The position numbers were made by a program, and so were the translations under genes. Shown here one piece after another: positions 32,701 through 41,873 of a stretch of DNA of 57,939 bases. The stretch's first letter is position 1. Each line of letters begins with the position of its first letter. The notes beneath the pieces were generated by a model. The model was not told the DNA's origin. It ran no database searches and worked only from the letters and a program-made list of their open reading frames with translations. This DNA comes from Rectinema subterraneum (GTDB lineage: Bacteria > Spirochaetota > Spirochaetia > Treponematales > Rectinemataceae), in contig WESA01000010.1 in the NCBI GenBank assembly GCA_009768935.1, positions 1 through 57,939 of the forward strand, written 5' to 3'.

Positions 32701-35092
32701 TTACCATACTTCAACGCCCCCGGCAAGCACCAAAGAGCTCGATGCAACACAGAAATTCAACGTGGTAGCCCACAATATTTCCAAAGTAGACGGAGAAGGT
32801 CTTGTGCTCGGCCGCCCGGCCTATACCGATGACCTCGCGCCGCAGAATGCACTCTATGTCAAGCTCGTCCGGAGCCCGCACGCCTTTGCGCGCATCCTGT
32901 CGATCGACGCGAGCGAAGCGCTCAAGATGCCAGGTGTTGCATGCGTCCTTACATGGAAGGATTGCCCCCGCATCCCCATTACGAGAGCAGGCCAGGGCAA
33001 CCCCGAGCCAAGCCCCCACGATCGATTCATTTTGGATGAGTATGTGCGCTATGTCGGCGACGAGGTAGCCGTTGTCGCTGCAGAAAACGAAGCGACCGCA
33101 GAAAAAGCCGCGAGCCTTATCAAAGTCGACTACCAAGTGCTCGAGCCAATACTCGATTTCGAAAAAGCCCTCGACAACCCCATCATTATCCACCCCGAGC
33201 CGGAAATCCACGAGATGTTCCCCATCGGATTCGAGCCCAAGCGCAACATCGCCGCCGCCTACCACATGGAAATCGGGGATGTCGAAAAGGAACTCGCCAC
33301 CTCGCCAGTCACCGTGGAGACAACCGTCCACACCCAGGCCCAGCAGCATGTCGCCCTCGAGCCCCACACAGCCTTTAGCTATCTCGACATACAGGGCAGA
33401 CTCGTCATCGTCACCTCGACCCAGAACCCCTGGCACACGCGGCGCCTCCTTGGACTTGCCTTCCAGATGCCCCTCAGGCAGATTCGCATTGTAAAACCGC
33501 GCATCGGTGGAGGCTTCGGCGGCAAGCAGCATATCCATATCGAGCCCTATGTCGCCATGGTCACCATGAAAACCGGCAAGCCCGCGCGCCTCGCCCTCAC
33601 CCGCCGCGAAGTCTTCGAGGCCACCTTCACCCGCCACGAAATGCGCGTCAAAGTGAGGCTCGGCGCCGACCCGGACGGCGCTCTCCGTGCGATCGACATG
33701 CAGGTACTCTCCAATACCGGTGCCTATGGCGAGCACGCCCTCACCACCTTCATGGTCGCCGGCTCCAAGACCCTGCCGCTCTACAACAAAGTAAAAGCTG
33801 TGCGTTTCGGCGGCCATGTCGTCTACACCAACAAAGTATCCGCCGGCGCATACCGCGGCTATGGCGCCATCCAGGGGCTCACCGGTCTCGAATCCGCAAT
33901 GGACGAACTTGCGCACAAACTCGGCATGGACCCGGTCGAACTGCGCCGCAAAAACATGCTACACGAAGGCGAAACAAGCGAAGTCTTCCGCATCATGGGC
34001 GAAGGAACCGAAGGCGTCGCAATGATTATCGAATCCTGCAAGCTCGAGGAATGCATCCGGCGCGGTAAAGAGCTCATCGGCTGGGACCCTACGCACCTGG
34101 TTCAGGAAGTCGCGCCAAGCAAAGTCCGCGCCAAAGGTATGGCCATCGCGATGCAGGGCTCCGGAATCCCCCTCGTCGACATGGGTTCTGCCCGCATCGA
34201 ACTGCAGGATGGCGGCTTCTTCAAGCTCCATGTAGGAGCTACCGACCTCGGCACGGGCTCGGACACCATCCTCGCGCAGATCGCGGCTGAAGAGCTCGGC
34301 GTGGACATGAAGGATATCGTCATTCATTCGTCCGATACCGATCACACGCCCTTCGATGTCGGCGCGTACGCGTCGAGCACAACCTATGTGTCCGGCTCTG
34401 CGGTTCTCCGCGCCGCGAGAAGCCTCAAGCAAAAGCTCATCGAGGCTGTTTCTTTAAAATTCGGGGTCAGACCCCAAGATTTAACTTTTGAAGATAAAGT
34501 GTTCAGGACCATCGACGGCTCGAAAGAGCTCTCACTGAACGATTTCAGCTATGACACGCTCTACCACGACGGTGCAAAAATGAAGACAATTGAGGCAACA
34601 GAGTCCTTCTCGGGCGATAAATCGCCGCCGCCCTACCTCGCAGCCTTCGTCGAAATCGAGCTCGACAAGGAAACCGGCAAGGTGGATGTCGTAAACTACG
34701 TCGCTGTTGCCGATGTCGGTACGCCGATCAACCCGAATCTGGCCAAAATTCAGATAGAAGGTGGCCTCCTGCAGGGCATCGGCATGGCACTCTATGAAGA
34801 TGTGCGTTATTCGGACAAGGGCCACATGCTCAGCCATAACATGATGACCTATGCCATACCCTCGCGCGAGGATGTCGGCCGCATCACAGTCGAGCTTGTC
34901 GACAGCTATGAGCCGTCCGGCCCATTCGGCGCAAAATCCGCTGGCGAAATCGGTATCGATACGCCGCCTGCAGCCATAGCGAATGCAATCCGCAACGCAA
35001 CCGGTGTGCGCCTCACACAATACCCCTTCACGCCTGAACGAGTGCTGATGGCGATCCGGCAGGCCGAAAAAGGCCAGAAAGGACAGACATGA
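32693..35092 (+). CDS. Molybdenum hydroxylase catalytic subunit (xanthine dehydrogenase/aldehyde oxidase family)
   Basis: Mo-cofactor-binding subunit (799 aa) that hydroxylates a carbon of a heterocycle or aldehyde using water. The N-terminal a/b hammerhead is followed by Mo-binding motifs GGGFGGKQH and SAGAYRGYGAIQG. The late SAGEIGID carries the Glu that acts as base. The substrate (xanthine, nicotinate, other purine or aldehyde) cannot be fixed from motifs. At 34450-34490 the codons become AT-rich around a perfect palindrome GGGGTCAGACCCC (34463-34475), encoding KFGVRPQDL in a surface-like region, as if a REP-type element had been absorbed in frame. The downstream XdhC and MocA-like genes fit cofactor maturation. 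Confidence 0.92.
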   Translation: MRDYHTSTPPASTKELDATQKFNVVAHNISKVDGEGLVLGRPAYTDDLAPQNALYVKLVRSPHAFARILSIDASEALKMPGVACVLTWKDCPRIPITRAGQGNPEPSPHDRFILDEYVRYVGDEVAVVAAENEATAEKAASLIKVDYQVLEPILDFEKALDNPIIIHPEPEIHEMFPIGFEPKRNIAAAYHMEIGDVEKELATSPVTVETTVHTQAQQHVALEPHTAFSYLDIQGRLVIVTSTQNPWHTRRLLGLAFQMPLRQIRIVKPRIGGGFGGKQHIHIEPYVAMVTMKTGKPARLALTRREVFEATFTRHEMRVKVRLGADPDGALRAIDMQVLSNTGAYGEHALTTFMVAGSKTLPLYNKVKAVRFGGHVVYTNKVSAGAYRGYGAIQGLTGLESAMDELAHKLGMDPVELRRKNMLHEGETSEVFRIMGEGTEGVAMIIESCKLEECIRRGKELIGWDPTHLVQEVAPSKVRAKGMAIAMQGSGIPLVDMGSARIELQDGGFFKLHVGATDLGTGSDTILAQIAAEELGVDMKDIVIHSSDTDHTPFDVGAYASSTTYVSGSAVLRAARSLKQKLIEAVSLKFGVRPQDLTFEDKVFRTIDGSKELSLNDFSYDTLYHDGAKMKTIEATESFSGDKSPPPYLAAFVEIELDKETGKVDVVNYVAVADVGTPINPNLAKIQIEGGLLQGIGMALYEDVRYSDKGHMLSHNMMTYAIPSREDVGRITVELVDSYEPSGPFGAKSAGEIGIDTPPAAIANAIRNATGVRLTQYPFTPERVLMAIRQAEKGQKGQT
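34451..34486. repeat. REP-like palindrome inside the Mo-hydroxylase gene
   Basis: The core GGGGTCAGACCCC (34463-34475) is a perfect odd-length palindrome. The flanks TTTAAAATTC and AAGATTTAAC extend the pairing imperfectly to an about 14-bp stem. Base composition is sharply more AT-rich than the surrounding codons. I know GGGGTC(A/T)GACCCC cores as common REP-type hairpins linked to RAYT transposases; no RAYT is in the window. Confidence 0.6.
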
Positions 35093-36264
35093 GTGAGCTG
35101 AGAAAATGGATTGCGGCGCGACTTCGACGCGGGGAGACAGTGGTACTTGCCGCGGTCACCCGCGTTTCTGGCTCGACATCAAGAGGTACCGATGCGCTGC
35201 TCGCGATGGACAGCACAGGCGCGATGAATGGTACAGTGGGCGGCGGTTTTACTGAAGGGCAGACGATAGAAGCAGCGCGACGCATGCTGGGGCTTGGTGG
35301 GTCGCAGGCAGGCGCTCAGACCACCACGGCCCAGCCACCAGGCGCCAGCCAAGACCTCGACTTCGATTTGACGCCGGAGACAAATCAAACCCAGATGATC
35401 TGCGGAGGGCGGCTCAGGATTCATCTTGAAAAGCTGGAGCCGCAGAGCGCGGCGGCCCGTGCCCTTCTAGCCTGCATTGACAGCGTCGAGAACGGCAGAC
35501 CAGGTGCCTTTGTCGTCGTCAAGACACATTGTGCGCAGTACAGTTTTGCGCTCGATAATAGAGGCAATGATACCGCAGTAATCCCTGCGCCCCTGCTTGC
35601 TTCTCTTCGAGCGAACATGCCCGGATTCGAAGGCGCTGCCGAATTCGAAATCGAAGACCCTTCGAACGCTGTGCATGAAACCGCGCATGTTTTCTGGCTC
35701 GGCCTGCTTCCTGACCCCGTTGTGTACATTTTTGGCGCTGGCCATGTCGGCAAAGCAGTCTGCGATTTTGCAAGCCTCGCTGGTTTCAGAGTCATAGTCA
35801 CCGACGACAGGCCCGAGATGCTCACCACGGAGCGCTTTCCTCATGCAAGCGATTTGCGGCTCATTCATAGCTTCGAAGATGCGCTGACCGATGCTTCGGG
35901 AGCGCCGGCAGTCAGCATTGGGCCGCAGGACTGCGCACTGGTGCTCACCCGAAAACCTGATATCGACAAGGCCATGCTCGCCCAGGTATTGCATACAAAT
36001 GCCGGCTATATCGGACTTATAGGCTCGAAAAGCAAGCGCGACGGTGTCTTCGCTGCACTTAAGGCCGAAGGATTTGCCGATACAGATATTGCGCGCGTGC
36101 ATGCTCCCATCGGCCTTGCCATCGGAGCGCGCACACCAGAAGAAATTGCTGTGAGCATCCTCGCTGAAATCATTGCGGTACGCGCCGGCATACCAGCCAC
36201 AGCGAGTATTTCGCCCCATTCAGGCGCACAAGCCCCTGCAAGCACAAAAGTCGCGTCCAGATGA
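35089..36264 (+). CDS. xdhC: XdhC-family molybdenum cofactor maturation protein
   Basis: Chaperone (391 aa) that protects, sulfurates and inserts the Mo cofactor into molybdenum hydroxylases. The N-terminal XdhC/CoxI domain has AAVTRVSGSTSRG and GTVGGGFTEG. A Gln/Thr/Pro-rich linker is near 65-90. The C-terminal Rossmann domain shows YIFGAGHVGKAVC and IGLIGSKSKRDGVF with AHAPIGLAIGARTPEEIAVSI-like end motifs. It overlaps the catalytic subunit gene by ATGA and the next gene likewise. Its linkage shows that the hydroxylase needs a sulfurated cofactor. Confidence 0.93.
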   Translation: MSELRKWIAARLRRGETVVLAAVTRVSGSTSRGTDALLAMDSTGAMNGTVGGGFTEGQTIEAARRMLGLGGSQAGAQTTTAQPPGASQDLDFDLTPETNQTQMICGGRLRIHLEKLEPQSAAARALLACIDSVENGRPGAFVVVKTHCAQYSFALDNRGNDTAVIPAPLLASLRANMPGFEGAAEFEIEDPSNAVHETAHVFWLGLLPDPVVYIFGAGHVGKAVCDFASLAGFRVIVTDDRPEMLTTERFPHASDLRLIHSFEDALTDASGAPAVSIGPQDCALVLTRKPDIDKAMLAQVLHTNAGYIGLIGSKSKRDGVFAALKAEGFADTDIARVHAPIGLAIGARTPEEIAVSILAEIIAVRAGIPATASISPHSGAQAPASTKVASR

Positions 36265-36968
36265 ACAGCACGCGCTTCACAAACCCCGCCGCCGTCATCC
36301 TGGCAGCAGGGCGCTCTTCACGCATGGGCGCGACAAAACCACTTATGCTCATCGATGACATGCCGATGCTCATGTATGCGGCGAACGCCTTCCGAGCAGC
36401 TGGAATCGATTATATTATTGTCGTAACAGGATTTGATGCAGAGCGTGTGGCTGCTCTGGCGCGCGAAGGCGCTCTGCACCCGGTTCATAACAGCAATTTC
36501 GACAAAGGCATGTTCACATCAGTATGCGCCGGCATTGAAGCGGTTCCAGATGAATTCGACAGCGCATTTGTTTTGCCGGTCGACATTCCCTTTGTTTCGC
36601 CGGAGACTCTGAAGCGCCTGCAAACCAGTGCGAACCGCGAGCACGGTGCGAGCGCAAAGGAGCGTGGTGCGCCCAGCGCAGGAGGCATAGACGGCATGCC
36701 TGCGGCCGCGCGCAGCCGGCCCATTGTTATCCCGCGGCATACGGGCAAGCCCGGACATCCGCCGCTCATACACCGCTCGATATTCGGCCAACTGCGCGGG
36801 TGGCGCGGCCCGCATGGGCTTGGGGGATTTCTGAAAGCTCAGAGCTCCCTTGTTGCTTACCTCGATGTCGAGGATCCTTTTATACTGCGCGATATCGACA
36901 CACCCGATGATATGCAAAAGATCATTTCTGACAGAAACCTGCACGGGGTTGCCATGCCCCACTCCTGA
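36261..36968 (+). CDS. MocA-like molybdenum cofactor cytidylyltransferase
   Basis: A 235-residue nucleotidyltransferase of the MobA/MocA group. The N-terminal signature LAAGRSSRMGATKPLM binds CTP or GTP, and LPVDIPFV supplies the metal-binding Asp. PGHPPLIHR and the C-terminal DIDTPDDM match MocA. An insertion rich in Ala/Gly/Arg (about 115-150) is unusual. Being next to xdhC and a molybdenum hydroxylase, it most likely makes the cytosine dinucleotide form (MCD) of the cofactor. It is the last gene of a five-gene operon with all junctions overlapping. Confidence 0.87.
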   Translation: MNSTRFTNPAAVILAAGRSSRMGATKPLMLIDDMPMLMYAANAFRAAGIDYIIVVTGFDAERVAALAREGALHPVHNSNFDKGMFTSVCAGIEAVPDEFDSAFVLPVDIPFVSPETLKRLQTSANREHGASAKERGAPSAGGIDGMPAAARSRPIVIPRHTGKPGHPPLIHRSIFGQLRGWRGPHGLGGFLKAQSSLVAYLDVEDPFILRDIDTPDDMQKIISDRNLHGVAMPHS

Positions 36969-37029
36969 CGAAAGCCATTGTTTTTCGAGCTGCGATATTT
37001 TACCATAGCCCGAAAGGAATCACTGCAGA

Positions 37030-38355
37030 ATGAATATCGCCGAAAAACTCTCACAATTGGTCAAATTCCGCACTGTTTCATCTTTCGATCCTGAAGAAGA
37101 GGATGATGGTCCCTTCGCCGCACTCATTGCAGCACTGCCTGAACTCTTTCCTCTGGCGCACGCCAGGCTCGAGCGCATATGCATTGGCTCGCGAGGCATA
37201 GTCTACCGATGGCAGGGCACTGATCCCTCGCTGAAACCGGCTATTTTCTGCGCTCATTTTGATGTGGTCCCAGCCTCGGAAACCGACGCGTGGGATGAAC
37301 CACCTTTTTCGGGAGCTATCCGAAATGGCTATGTATGGGGTCGGGGAACACAAGATATAAAAGTCCAGCTTGCCTGCATTCTTGAGTCGGCGGAACAGCT
37401 TGCTGCAAATGGTTTCCAGCCACAGCGCACCCTTTATTTTGCCTTTGGCGGCGATGAGGAAGTCGGAGGAACAAGGGGTGCGGGCGCTATTGCCAAATGG
37501 TTTTCCGAACAGCACATCCATGCTTCATGGGTGATCGATGAAGGCAGCCCTGTCGGGCAAGGGCTGGTTGGCTTTGTGCGCAAGCCGCTTGCACTCATCG
37601 GCATTGCCGAAAAAGGATATGCCGATATCATCATAGAAGCACAGGGCCAAGGCGGGCACGCTTCAATGCCGCCGCGCCACACTGCCCTGGGGGCAGTCGC
37701 TCATGCGCTTGCAGCTATCGAAGACAATCCTTTCCCCGCTCGTTTGACAAAAACGACTGATGGGTTCCTCGCAGCGCTCGCCCCCCACGCAATCGCACCG
37801 TACAAACAAATTTTCGCGCTTCGGCGCATTCTTTCGCCCTTTATCCTGAAGGCGTTCTCCGCCATGCCTTCCACAAATGCCATGGTCAGAACAACCTGTG
37901 CCGCAACGATGGCGCAGGCAAGCCCGAAAGAAAATGTGCTTCCGACGTTAGCGCAGGCTGCAGTCAATGTGCGTATGATTCCCGGGATGAGCTCGGCGGA
38001 AGTAGTCGAGCACTTCAATCTGCTGGCCTCGCCTTTCGGCGCAAAAGCATACATCAAATTCCCGGAACATATGGTGGAAGCATCGGAGGAATCTTCAACT
38101 TCTTCGGAAGGCTGGATTGCGATTGCAAAGGCAGTTTCAGAAGCATTTCCAGAGGCTGTTCCGGCGCCATTTTTGTTTACCGCGAGCACGGATACCAAGC
38201 ACTATCGCGCCCTGACCGATGACATCTATCGCTTTACGCCGCTCATACAGACGCAGGAAGATATCGCGGCTGTCCACAATGTCAACGAAAAAGTGAGCAT
38301 CGAAAACCTGGAGCGCTGTGTGCGTTTCTATCGTTCGCTTATGCAAGGTTGCTGA
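37030..38355 (+). CDS. Peptidase family M20 metallopeptidase
   Basis: Zinc exopeptidase or amidase of 441 residues in the M20 carboxypeptidase branch. Metal ligands and catalytic Glu are in FCAHFDVVPA, GRGTQDIKVQ and FGGDEEVGGTRG. The dimerisation lid is GQGGHASMP, and the C-terminal ligand is in TDTKHYRAL. No signal peptide is seen, so it is cytoplasmic. The length and HFDVVP motif resemble the PM20D1/carboxypeptidase S-like group acting on dipeptides or N-acyl amino acids. ATG has AAGGAA ten bases upstream. It follows the Mo-hydroxylase operon by 61 nt and may be separately transcribed. Confidence 0.9.
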   Translation: MNIAEKLSQLVKFRTVSSFDPEEEDDGPFAALIAALPELFPLAHARLERICIGSRGIVYRWQGTDPSLKPAIFCAHFDVVPASETDAWDEPPFSGAIRNGYVWGRGTQDIKVQLACILESAEQLAANGFQPQRTLYFAFGGDEEVGGTRGAGAIAKWFSEQHIHASWVIDEGSPVGQGLVGFVRKPLALIGIAEKGYADIIIEAQGQGGHASMPPRHTALGAVAHALAAIEDNPFPARLTKTTDGFLAALAPHAIAPYKQIFALRRILSPFILKAFSAMPSTNAMVRTTCAATMAQASPKENVLPTLAQAAVNVRMIPGMSSAEVVEHFNLLASPFGAKAYIKFPEHMVEASEESSTSSEGWIAIAKAVSEAFPEAVPAPFLFTASTDTKHYRALTDDIYRFTPLIQTQEDIAAVHNVNEKVSIENLERCVRFYRSLMQGC

Positions 38356-38393
38356 AAAATGGCGCGGCATGATTGTGTTGCGGCGCAGCATTG

Positions 38394-38434
38394 ATGGCTG
38401 CGGCAGCGGCCGCATTATTGCAGCCGCGGCAGCC
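38394..38434. terminator. GC-rich imperfect inverted repeats between convergent M20 and livF
   Basis: The 100 bp between the two convergent genes is dominated by GGCTGC and GCAGCC elements (38396-38401, 38420-38425, 38429-38434) that can fold in alternative hairpins. There is no T-run. It is a possible two-way terminator. Confidence 0.35.
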
Positions 38435-38455
38435 GGCTCAATGGCCGCAGCGGCG

Positions 38456-39175
38456 TCAGCCCCCGCCTCGCGACCGCGAGCCAAGGTAGGCTTCTTTTAC
38501 TGCGGGATCGCGTGCAAGCTCGCGCGCAGATCCTTCTTTTACGATTTTCCCCTGTTCGAGGATATACGCGCGGTCAGCAACCTGCAGAGCCTTGAATGCA
38601 TTCTGTTCGACAAGCAGAATCGTCTTGCCCATGCTGCGGAAGCGCTCGATAATTTCGAAAACTGTCTGAACCAGCAGGGGCGCCAGACCCAAGGATGGTT
38701 CATCCATCAGAATGAATTCACCATTGGTCATGAGAGCCCGCCCCATCGCAAGCATTTGCTGTTCGCCGCCTGAAAGCGTGCCTGCTCTCTGCTCTTCGCG
38801 TTCCTTGAGTCTCGGAAAAATGGCAAACACCTTCTCTAGGTCAGCCTGAATCGCTTTCTTGTCATTGCGCAGATATGCTCCAAGCATGAGGTTGTCCTGC
38901 ACGCTCAGGTTTGCGAAAATAAGGCGCCCCTCAGGAACATGACAGATTCCTGATTTTACGATCAAATCAGGCCGCCTGGGCAAAGCGCTGCCATTGTAAA
39001 GAACACTACCCCGTACCGGCTTCAGAAACCCTGAAATGGTATTTAAAAGCGTAGACTTGCCTGCCCCGTTGGCGCCGATAATCGTGACGATTTCGCCCTT
39101 CTGCACAGAAAGCGAAACCCCTTTGAGAGCCCGGATTCCGCCATATGCCACATGCAGATTCTGTACTTCAAGCAT
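38456..39175 (-). CDS. livF: Branched-chain amino acid ABC transporter ATPase LivF
   Basis: Second ATPase (239 aa) of a Liv-type importer. Walker A GANGAGKST, signature LSGGEQQMLA, Walker B FILMDEPSLGLAP and the switch His region LVEQN are all present. The protein ends in a Gly/Arg-rich tail (SRSRGGG). The start overlaps the livG stop by 8 nt. It is the last gene of livK-H-M-G-F. Confidence 0.95.
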   Translation of the reverse strand: MLEVQNLHVAYGGIRALKGVSLSVQKGEIVTIIGANGAGKSTLLNTISGFLKPVRGSVLYNGSALPRRPDLIVKSGICHVPEGRLIFANLSVQDNLMLGAYLRNDKKAIQADLEKVFAIFPRLKEREEQRAGTLSGGEQQMLAMGRALMTNGEFILMDEPSLGLAPLLVQTVFEIIERFRSMGKTILLVEQNAFKALQVADRAYILEQGKIVKEGSARELARDPAVKEAYLGSRSRGGG

Positions 39176-39950
39176 CGGCAGCCTCCAGACTCGTCCCCAA
39201 ATAGGCTTCGATTACCTGCGGACTCCTGGAAACCTCATCAGCAGTTCCCTCAGCAATTTTCTCTCCAAAATTGAGCACGACAATATGCTCGCACACGCCC
39301 ATAATGAGGTCCATATGATGCTCGATCACGAGCACCGACAGCGAAAAATCATTCCGTATGCGCCCTATGAGGCGCATGAGCTGCTCTGTCTCATCAGGAT
39401 TCATACCTGCAGCGGGTTCATCGAGCAAAAGAAGCACAGGATTGAGCGCCAGTGCCCGCACGATTTCAAGCCTGCGCTGCAGCCCATAGGGCAAATTGTT
39501 TGCAACAAGGTCACGATAGCCCATAAGCCCCATGATTTCGAGCAGGTTTTCCGCTTTCGCGACAAGCGCTTTTTCCTGCGTCCGGAAACGAGGCAAGCGC
39601 AAAATCGCTTCCGCGAATGAATAGCTTGCGTTCATATGGCAGGCAGTGAGCACATTTTCAAACACCGTCAGGTTCTTGAACAGGCGGATATTCTGGAATG
39701 TCCGCGTAATGCCCATGTCCGCGATTCTGTATGGTTCAAGCCCAAGAATGGACTTCTCCCTGAACTCGATCGTACCCGAGGTTGGTTTGTAGACACCGGT
39801 GATCAGGTTGAAAATAGTGGTCTTGCCTGCTCCGTTCGGGCCGATAAGGCCGACAATGCTGCCCTCCGGCACATCGAAACTCACATCTCCCACAGCAGTG
39901 AGGCCGCCAAATTTCTTTGTAAGGTTCCGGATACTGAGTATGGGCGCCAT
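39168..39950 (-). CDS. livG: Branched-chain amino acid ABC transporter ATPase LivG
   Basis: First ATPase (260 aa) of the importer. Walker A GPNGAGKTTIF, the LivG-type signature region YGLQRRLEIVRALA, Walker B LLLLDEPAAGMNP and the C-terminal LivG extension (AEGTADEVSRSPQVIEAYLG) are seen. It starts 2 nt after the livM stop and overlaps livF by 8 nt. Confidence 0.95.
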   Translation of the reverse strand: MAPILSIRNLTKKFGGLTAVGDVSFDVPEGSIVGLIGPNGAGKTTIFNLITGVYKPTSGTIEFREKSILGLEPYRIADMGITRTFQNIRLFKNLTVFENVLTACHMNASYSFAEAILRLPRFRTQEKALVAKAENLLEIMGLMGYRDLVANNLPYGLQRRLEIVRALALNPVLLLLDEPAAGMNPDETEQLMRLIGRIRNDFSLSVLVIEHHMDLIMGVCEHIVVLNFGEKIAEGTADEVSRSPQVIEAYLGTSLEAADA

Positions 39951-39952
39951 TG

Positions 39953-40885
39953 TCAGTCCTCCTCTCCGCTTTGTGCATCAGCGAGGAGTTTTGTCTTTGC
40001 CTCGCGGAGCGCATTCCGTTCAGCAAGCACCTTCCGGATCCCGGATGGAGTGAGTTCCATTCCGCCCATAAGGCCTTTCGGACGCGACACCATTATGAGA
40101 ATGACCGCTGCTCCATAGAACACAAGGCGCCAAATCTCGAAAGCCCTCAGCAATTCCGGCAGCGCAGTCAGCACCAGCGCGCCCAGCACCGATCCCGAAA
40201 TAGAGCCCAGGCCGCCAAAAATTACAATAATAGTGAGCTCGGTGGATTTGGTGAGCGAGAACATCTTGGGCTGGATAAAAGTCATATAATGCGCGAAAAA
40301 CACACCAGCCACGCCCGCATAGACAGCACTGATAATAAGCGAGATCATTTTGTAGCGAAACACATTGATACCCGCAATCTGCGCTGCGAGTTCTTCCTCG
40401 CGCACTGCAATCATATTTCGGCCATGCCGCGACTTGACGAGGTTCGCCAGGAACAGGATGGCGATCACGTCCGCAATCAGAATTACAAGAAAGGTGCTTC
40501 TCCCAGGAACACCCGGCCAGCCGCGCGCCCCGCCGAATCGATTCACATTGTTGAAAATGAGGCGAATTGCTTCACCAAAACCCAGGGTCGCGATGCAGAA
40601 ATAGTCGCCCTTAAGATTCAGGCTTATTCTCCCTATGAAGTAGCTCACAATGCCGGCCGCAGCCCCGCCTCCCACAATCGCCAGAATAAAGGGCAACCCC
40701 AGCCCCGCAGGCGTCGATGCAGGAGAGGCGCTAATCCAGGCACCGACATACGCGCCAATCGCCATAAATCCCGCATGCCCGAAAGAAAAAAGCCCGGTAA
40801 ATCCTGTGAGGAGGCTCAAACCCAGCACCGCAATCATGTTGATGCCGGCGAGCATCAAAATGCCTTGAATATATGTCCAGCTCAT
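39953..40885 (-). CDS. livM: Branched-chain amino acid ABC transporter permease LivM
   Basis: Integral membrane subunit (310 aa) with about eight to ten hydrophobic segments. The LivM-typical opening GLSLLTGFTGLFSFGHAGFMAIGAY and the cytoplasmic coupling loop NLKGDYFCIATLGFGEAIRL are conserved. The start is 9 nt after the livH stop. The C-terminus is extended and hydrophilic. Confidence 0.94.
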   Translation of the reverse strand: MSWTYIQGILMLAGINMIAVLGLSLLTGFTGLFSFGHAGFMAIGAYVGAWISASPASTPAGLGLPFILAIVGGGAAAGIVSYFIGRISLNLKGDYFCIATLGFGEAIRLIFNNVNRFGGARGWPGVPGRSTFLVILIADVIAILFLANLVKSRHGRNMIAVREEELAAQIAGINVFRYKMISLIISAVYAGVAGVFFAHYMTFIQPKMFSLTKSTELTIIVIFGGLGSISGSVLGALVLTALPELLRAFEIWRLVFYGAAVILIMVSRPKGLMGGMELTPSGIRKVLAERNALREAKTKLLADAQSGEED

Positions 40886-40894
40886 GCCCGCCCC

Positions 40895-41773
40895 CTATGC
40901 CTTGTCCTCGGTCACTTTTCCCATGATGCCCGTTGGCCGCAAAACGAGCACTGCAATCAGAATCACAAAGGCGATGAGGTCTCTGAATTGCGACGACAGA
41001 TAGCCAGCAACGAATGTCTCGATTGTACCAAGAATTACCGAACCAAGCACCGCGCCCGGCAAGCTCCCCAAGCCCCCAAATACAGCCGCAATGAACGACT
41101 TCGTGGTGATATTCCCTATTTGCGGATAGACGGTGTACTTCATCCCGAAAAATACGCCCGCGACACCAGCTAAAAAGCCCCCAAGCCCGAACACCGTGAG
41201 AATCACCCTGTCAGTGTTGACCCCCATGAGCGCGCATGCTTTCACATTGTACGATGCAGCCTGAATCGCTTTGCCGATCTTTGTCTTTTCGATAAAAAGA
41301 ATCAGCAGCGTAAGGCACACCGCTGATATAGCGAAAATGATGAGATCGAGCCGCCCTATTGCAAGAGGGCCCAGGGTTATCGGTACTTTCGAGAATACTT
41401 CAGGGTAAGTGCGAAAGGTTGGCCCGATGGTCGCTATGACAATGTTTTCGAGCAGAATAGATGCGCCCATCGCCGAAATGATAAAGTAAAGAAAAGGAGC
41501 TTTTCGCTCACGAAGCGGCTTGTATGCGATGCGCTCGACGATAATCGCAACGGCGAGCGTGCCGACAGATGCAAGCAGAAAGGCCACAACAAAGGGGAGC
41601 TTCAGCAGCGTCAGGCTGAAAAAGCCGAAGTACGCCCCCAGCATGATTACGCCGCCATGCGCGAAGTTCGAAAAATTCATGATCGAGTAGACCAGCGAAT
41701 ATCCAACCGCCATAAGAGCATACACAGATCCGATCGAAAGCCCGTTGATCAATTGCTGGAGGAATTGGACCAT
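40895..41773 (-). CDS. livH: Branched-chain amino acid ABC transporter permease LivH
   Basis: Integral membrane subunit (292 aa). It starts with the family QQLINGLSIGSVYALMAVGYSLVY and has the NFAHGGVIMLGAY block and late AAVFGGLGSLPGAVLGS, all LivH hallmarks. It follows livK by ~100 nt, with a complete terminator-like hairpin between, so its expression is probably lower than livK. Confidence 0.94.
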   Translation of the reverse strand: MVQFLQQLINGLSIGSVYALMAVGYSLVYSIMNFSNFAHGGVIMLGAYFGFFSLTLLKLPFVVAFLLASVGTLAVAIIVERIAYKPLRERKAPFLYFIISAMGASILLENIVIATIGPTFRTYPEVFSKVPITLGPLAIGRLDLIIFAISAVCLTLLILFIEKTKIGKAIQAASYNVKACALMGVNTDRVILTVFGLGGFLAGVAGVFFGMKYTVYPQIGNITTKSFIAAVFGGLGSLPGAVLGSVILGTIETFVAGYLSSQFRDLIAFVILIAVLVLRPTGIMGKVTEDKA

Positions 41774-41833
41774 AGCCCTTCCTTTGCACTGGAATGCATA
41801 AACATGCGAACATTATTGAAATGGCAGAAAAAA

Positions 41834-41859
41834 GGCAACCAGCGCTGCCGCTGGTTGCC
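41834..41859 (-). terminator. intrinsic terminator/attenuator between livK and livH
   Basis: GGCAACCAGCG (41834-41844) and CGCTGGTTGCC (41849-41859) form a perfect 11-bp stem with a 4-nt loop. Read in the operon direction the stem is followed by TTTTTT, a textbook Rho-independent terminator. Its place after the binding-protein gene suggests partial termination that raises the ratio of LivK to membrane subunits. Confidence 0.8.
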
Positions 41860-41873
41860 TAGTTGTTCAGTCG

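Noticed and set aside
32711..33916. 401-codon Gly/Asp-rich minus-strand frame
   Set aside because: Antisense shadow of the molybdenum hydroxylase catalytic gene; composition reflects reversed codon bias.
36261..36968. MobA (guanylyltransferase) as the identity of the nucleotidyltransferase
   Set aside because: The neighbours xdhC and a molybdenum hydroxylase favour the cytidylyltransferase MocA; motifs alone do not separate the two.
39950..41173. 407-codon His/Arg/Gln-rich plus-strand frame
   Set aside because: Antisense shadow of livM and livH; no ribosome site or motif.
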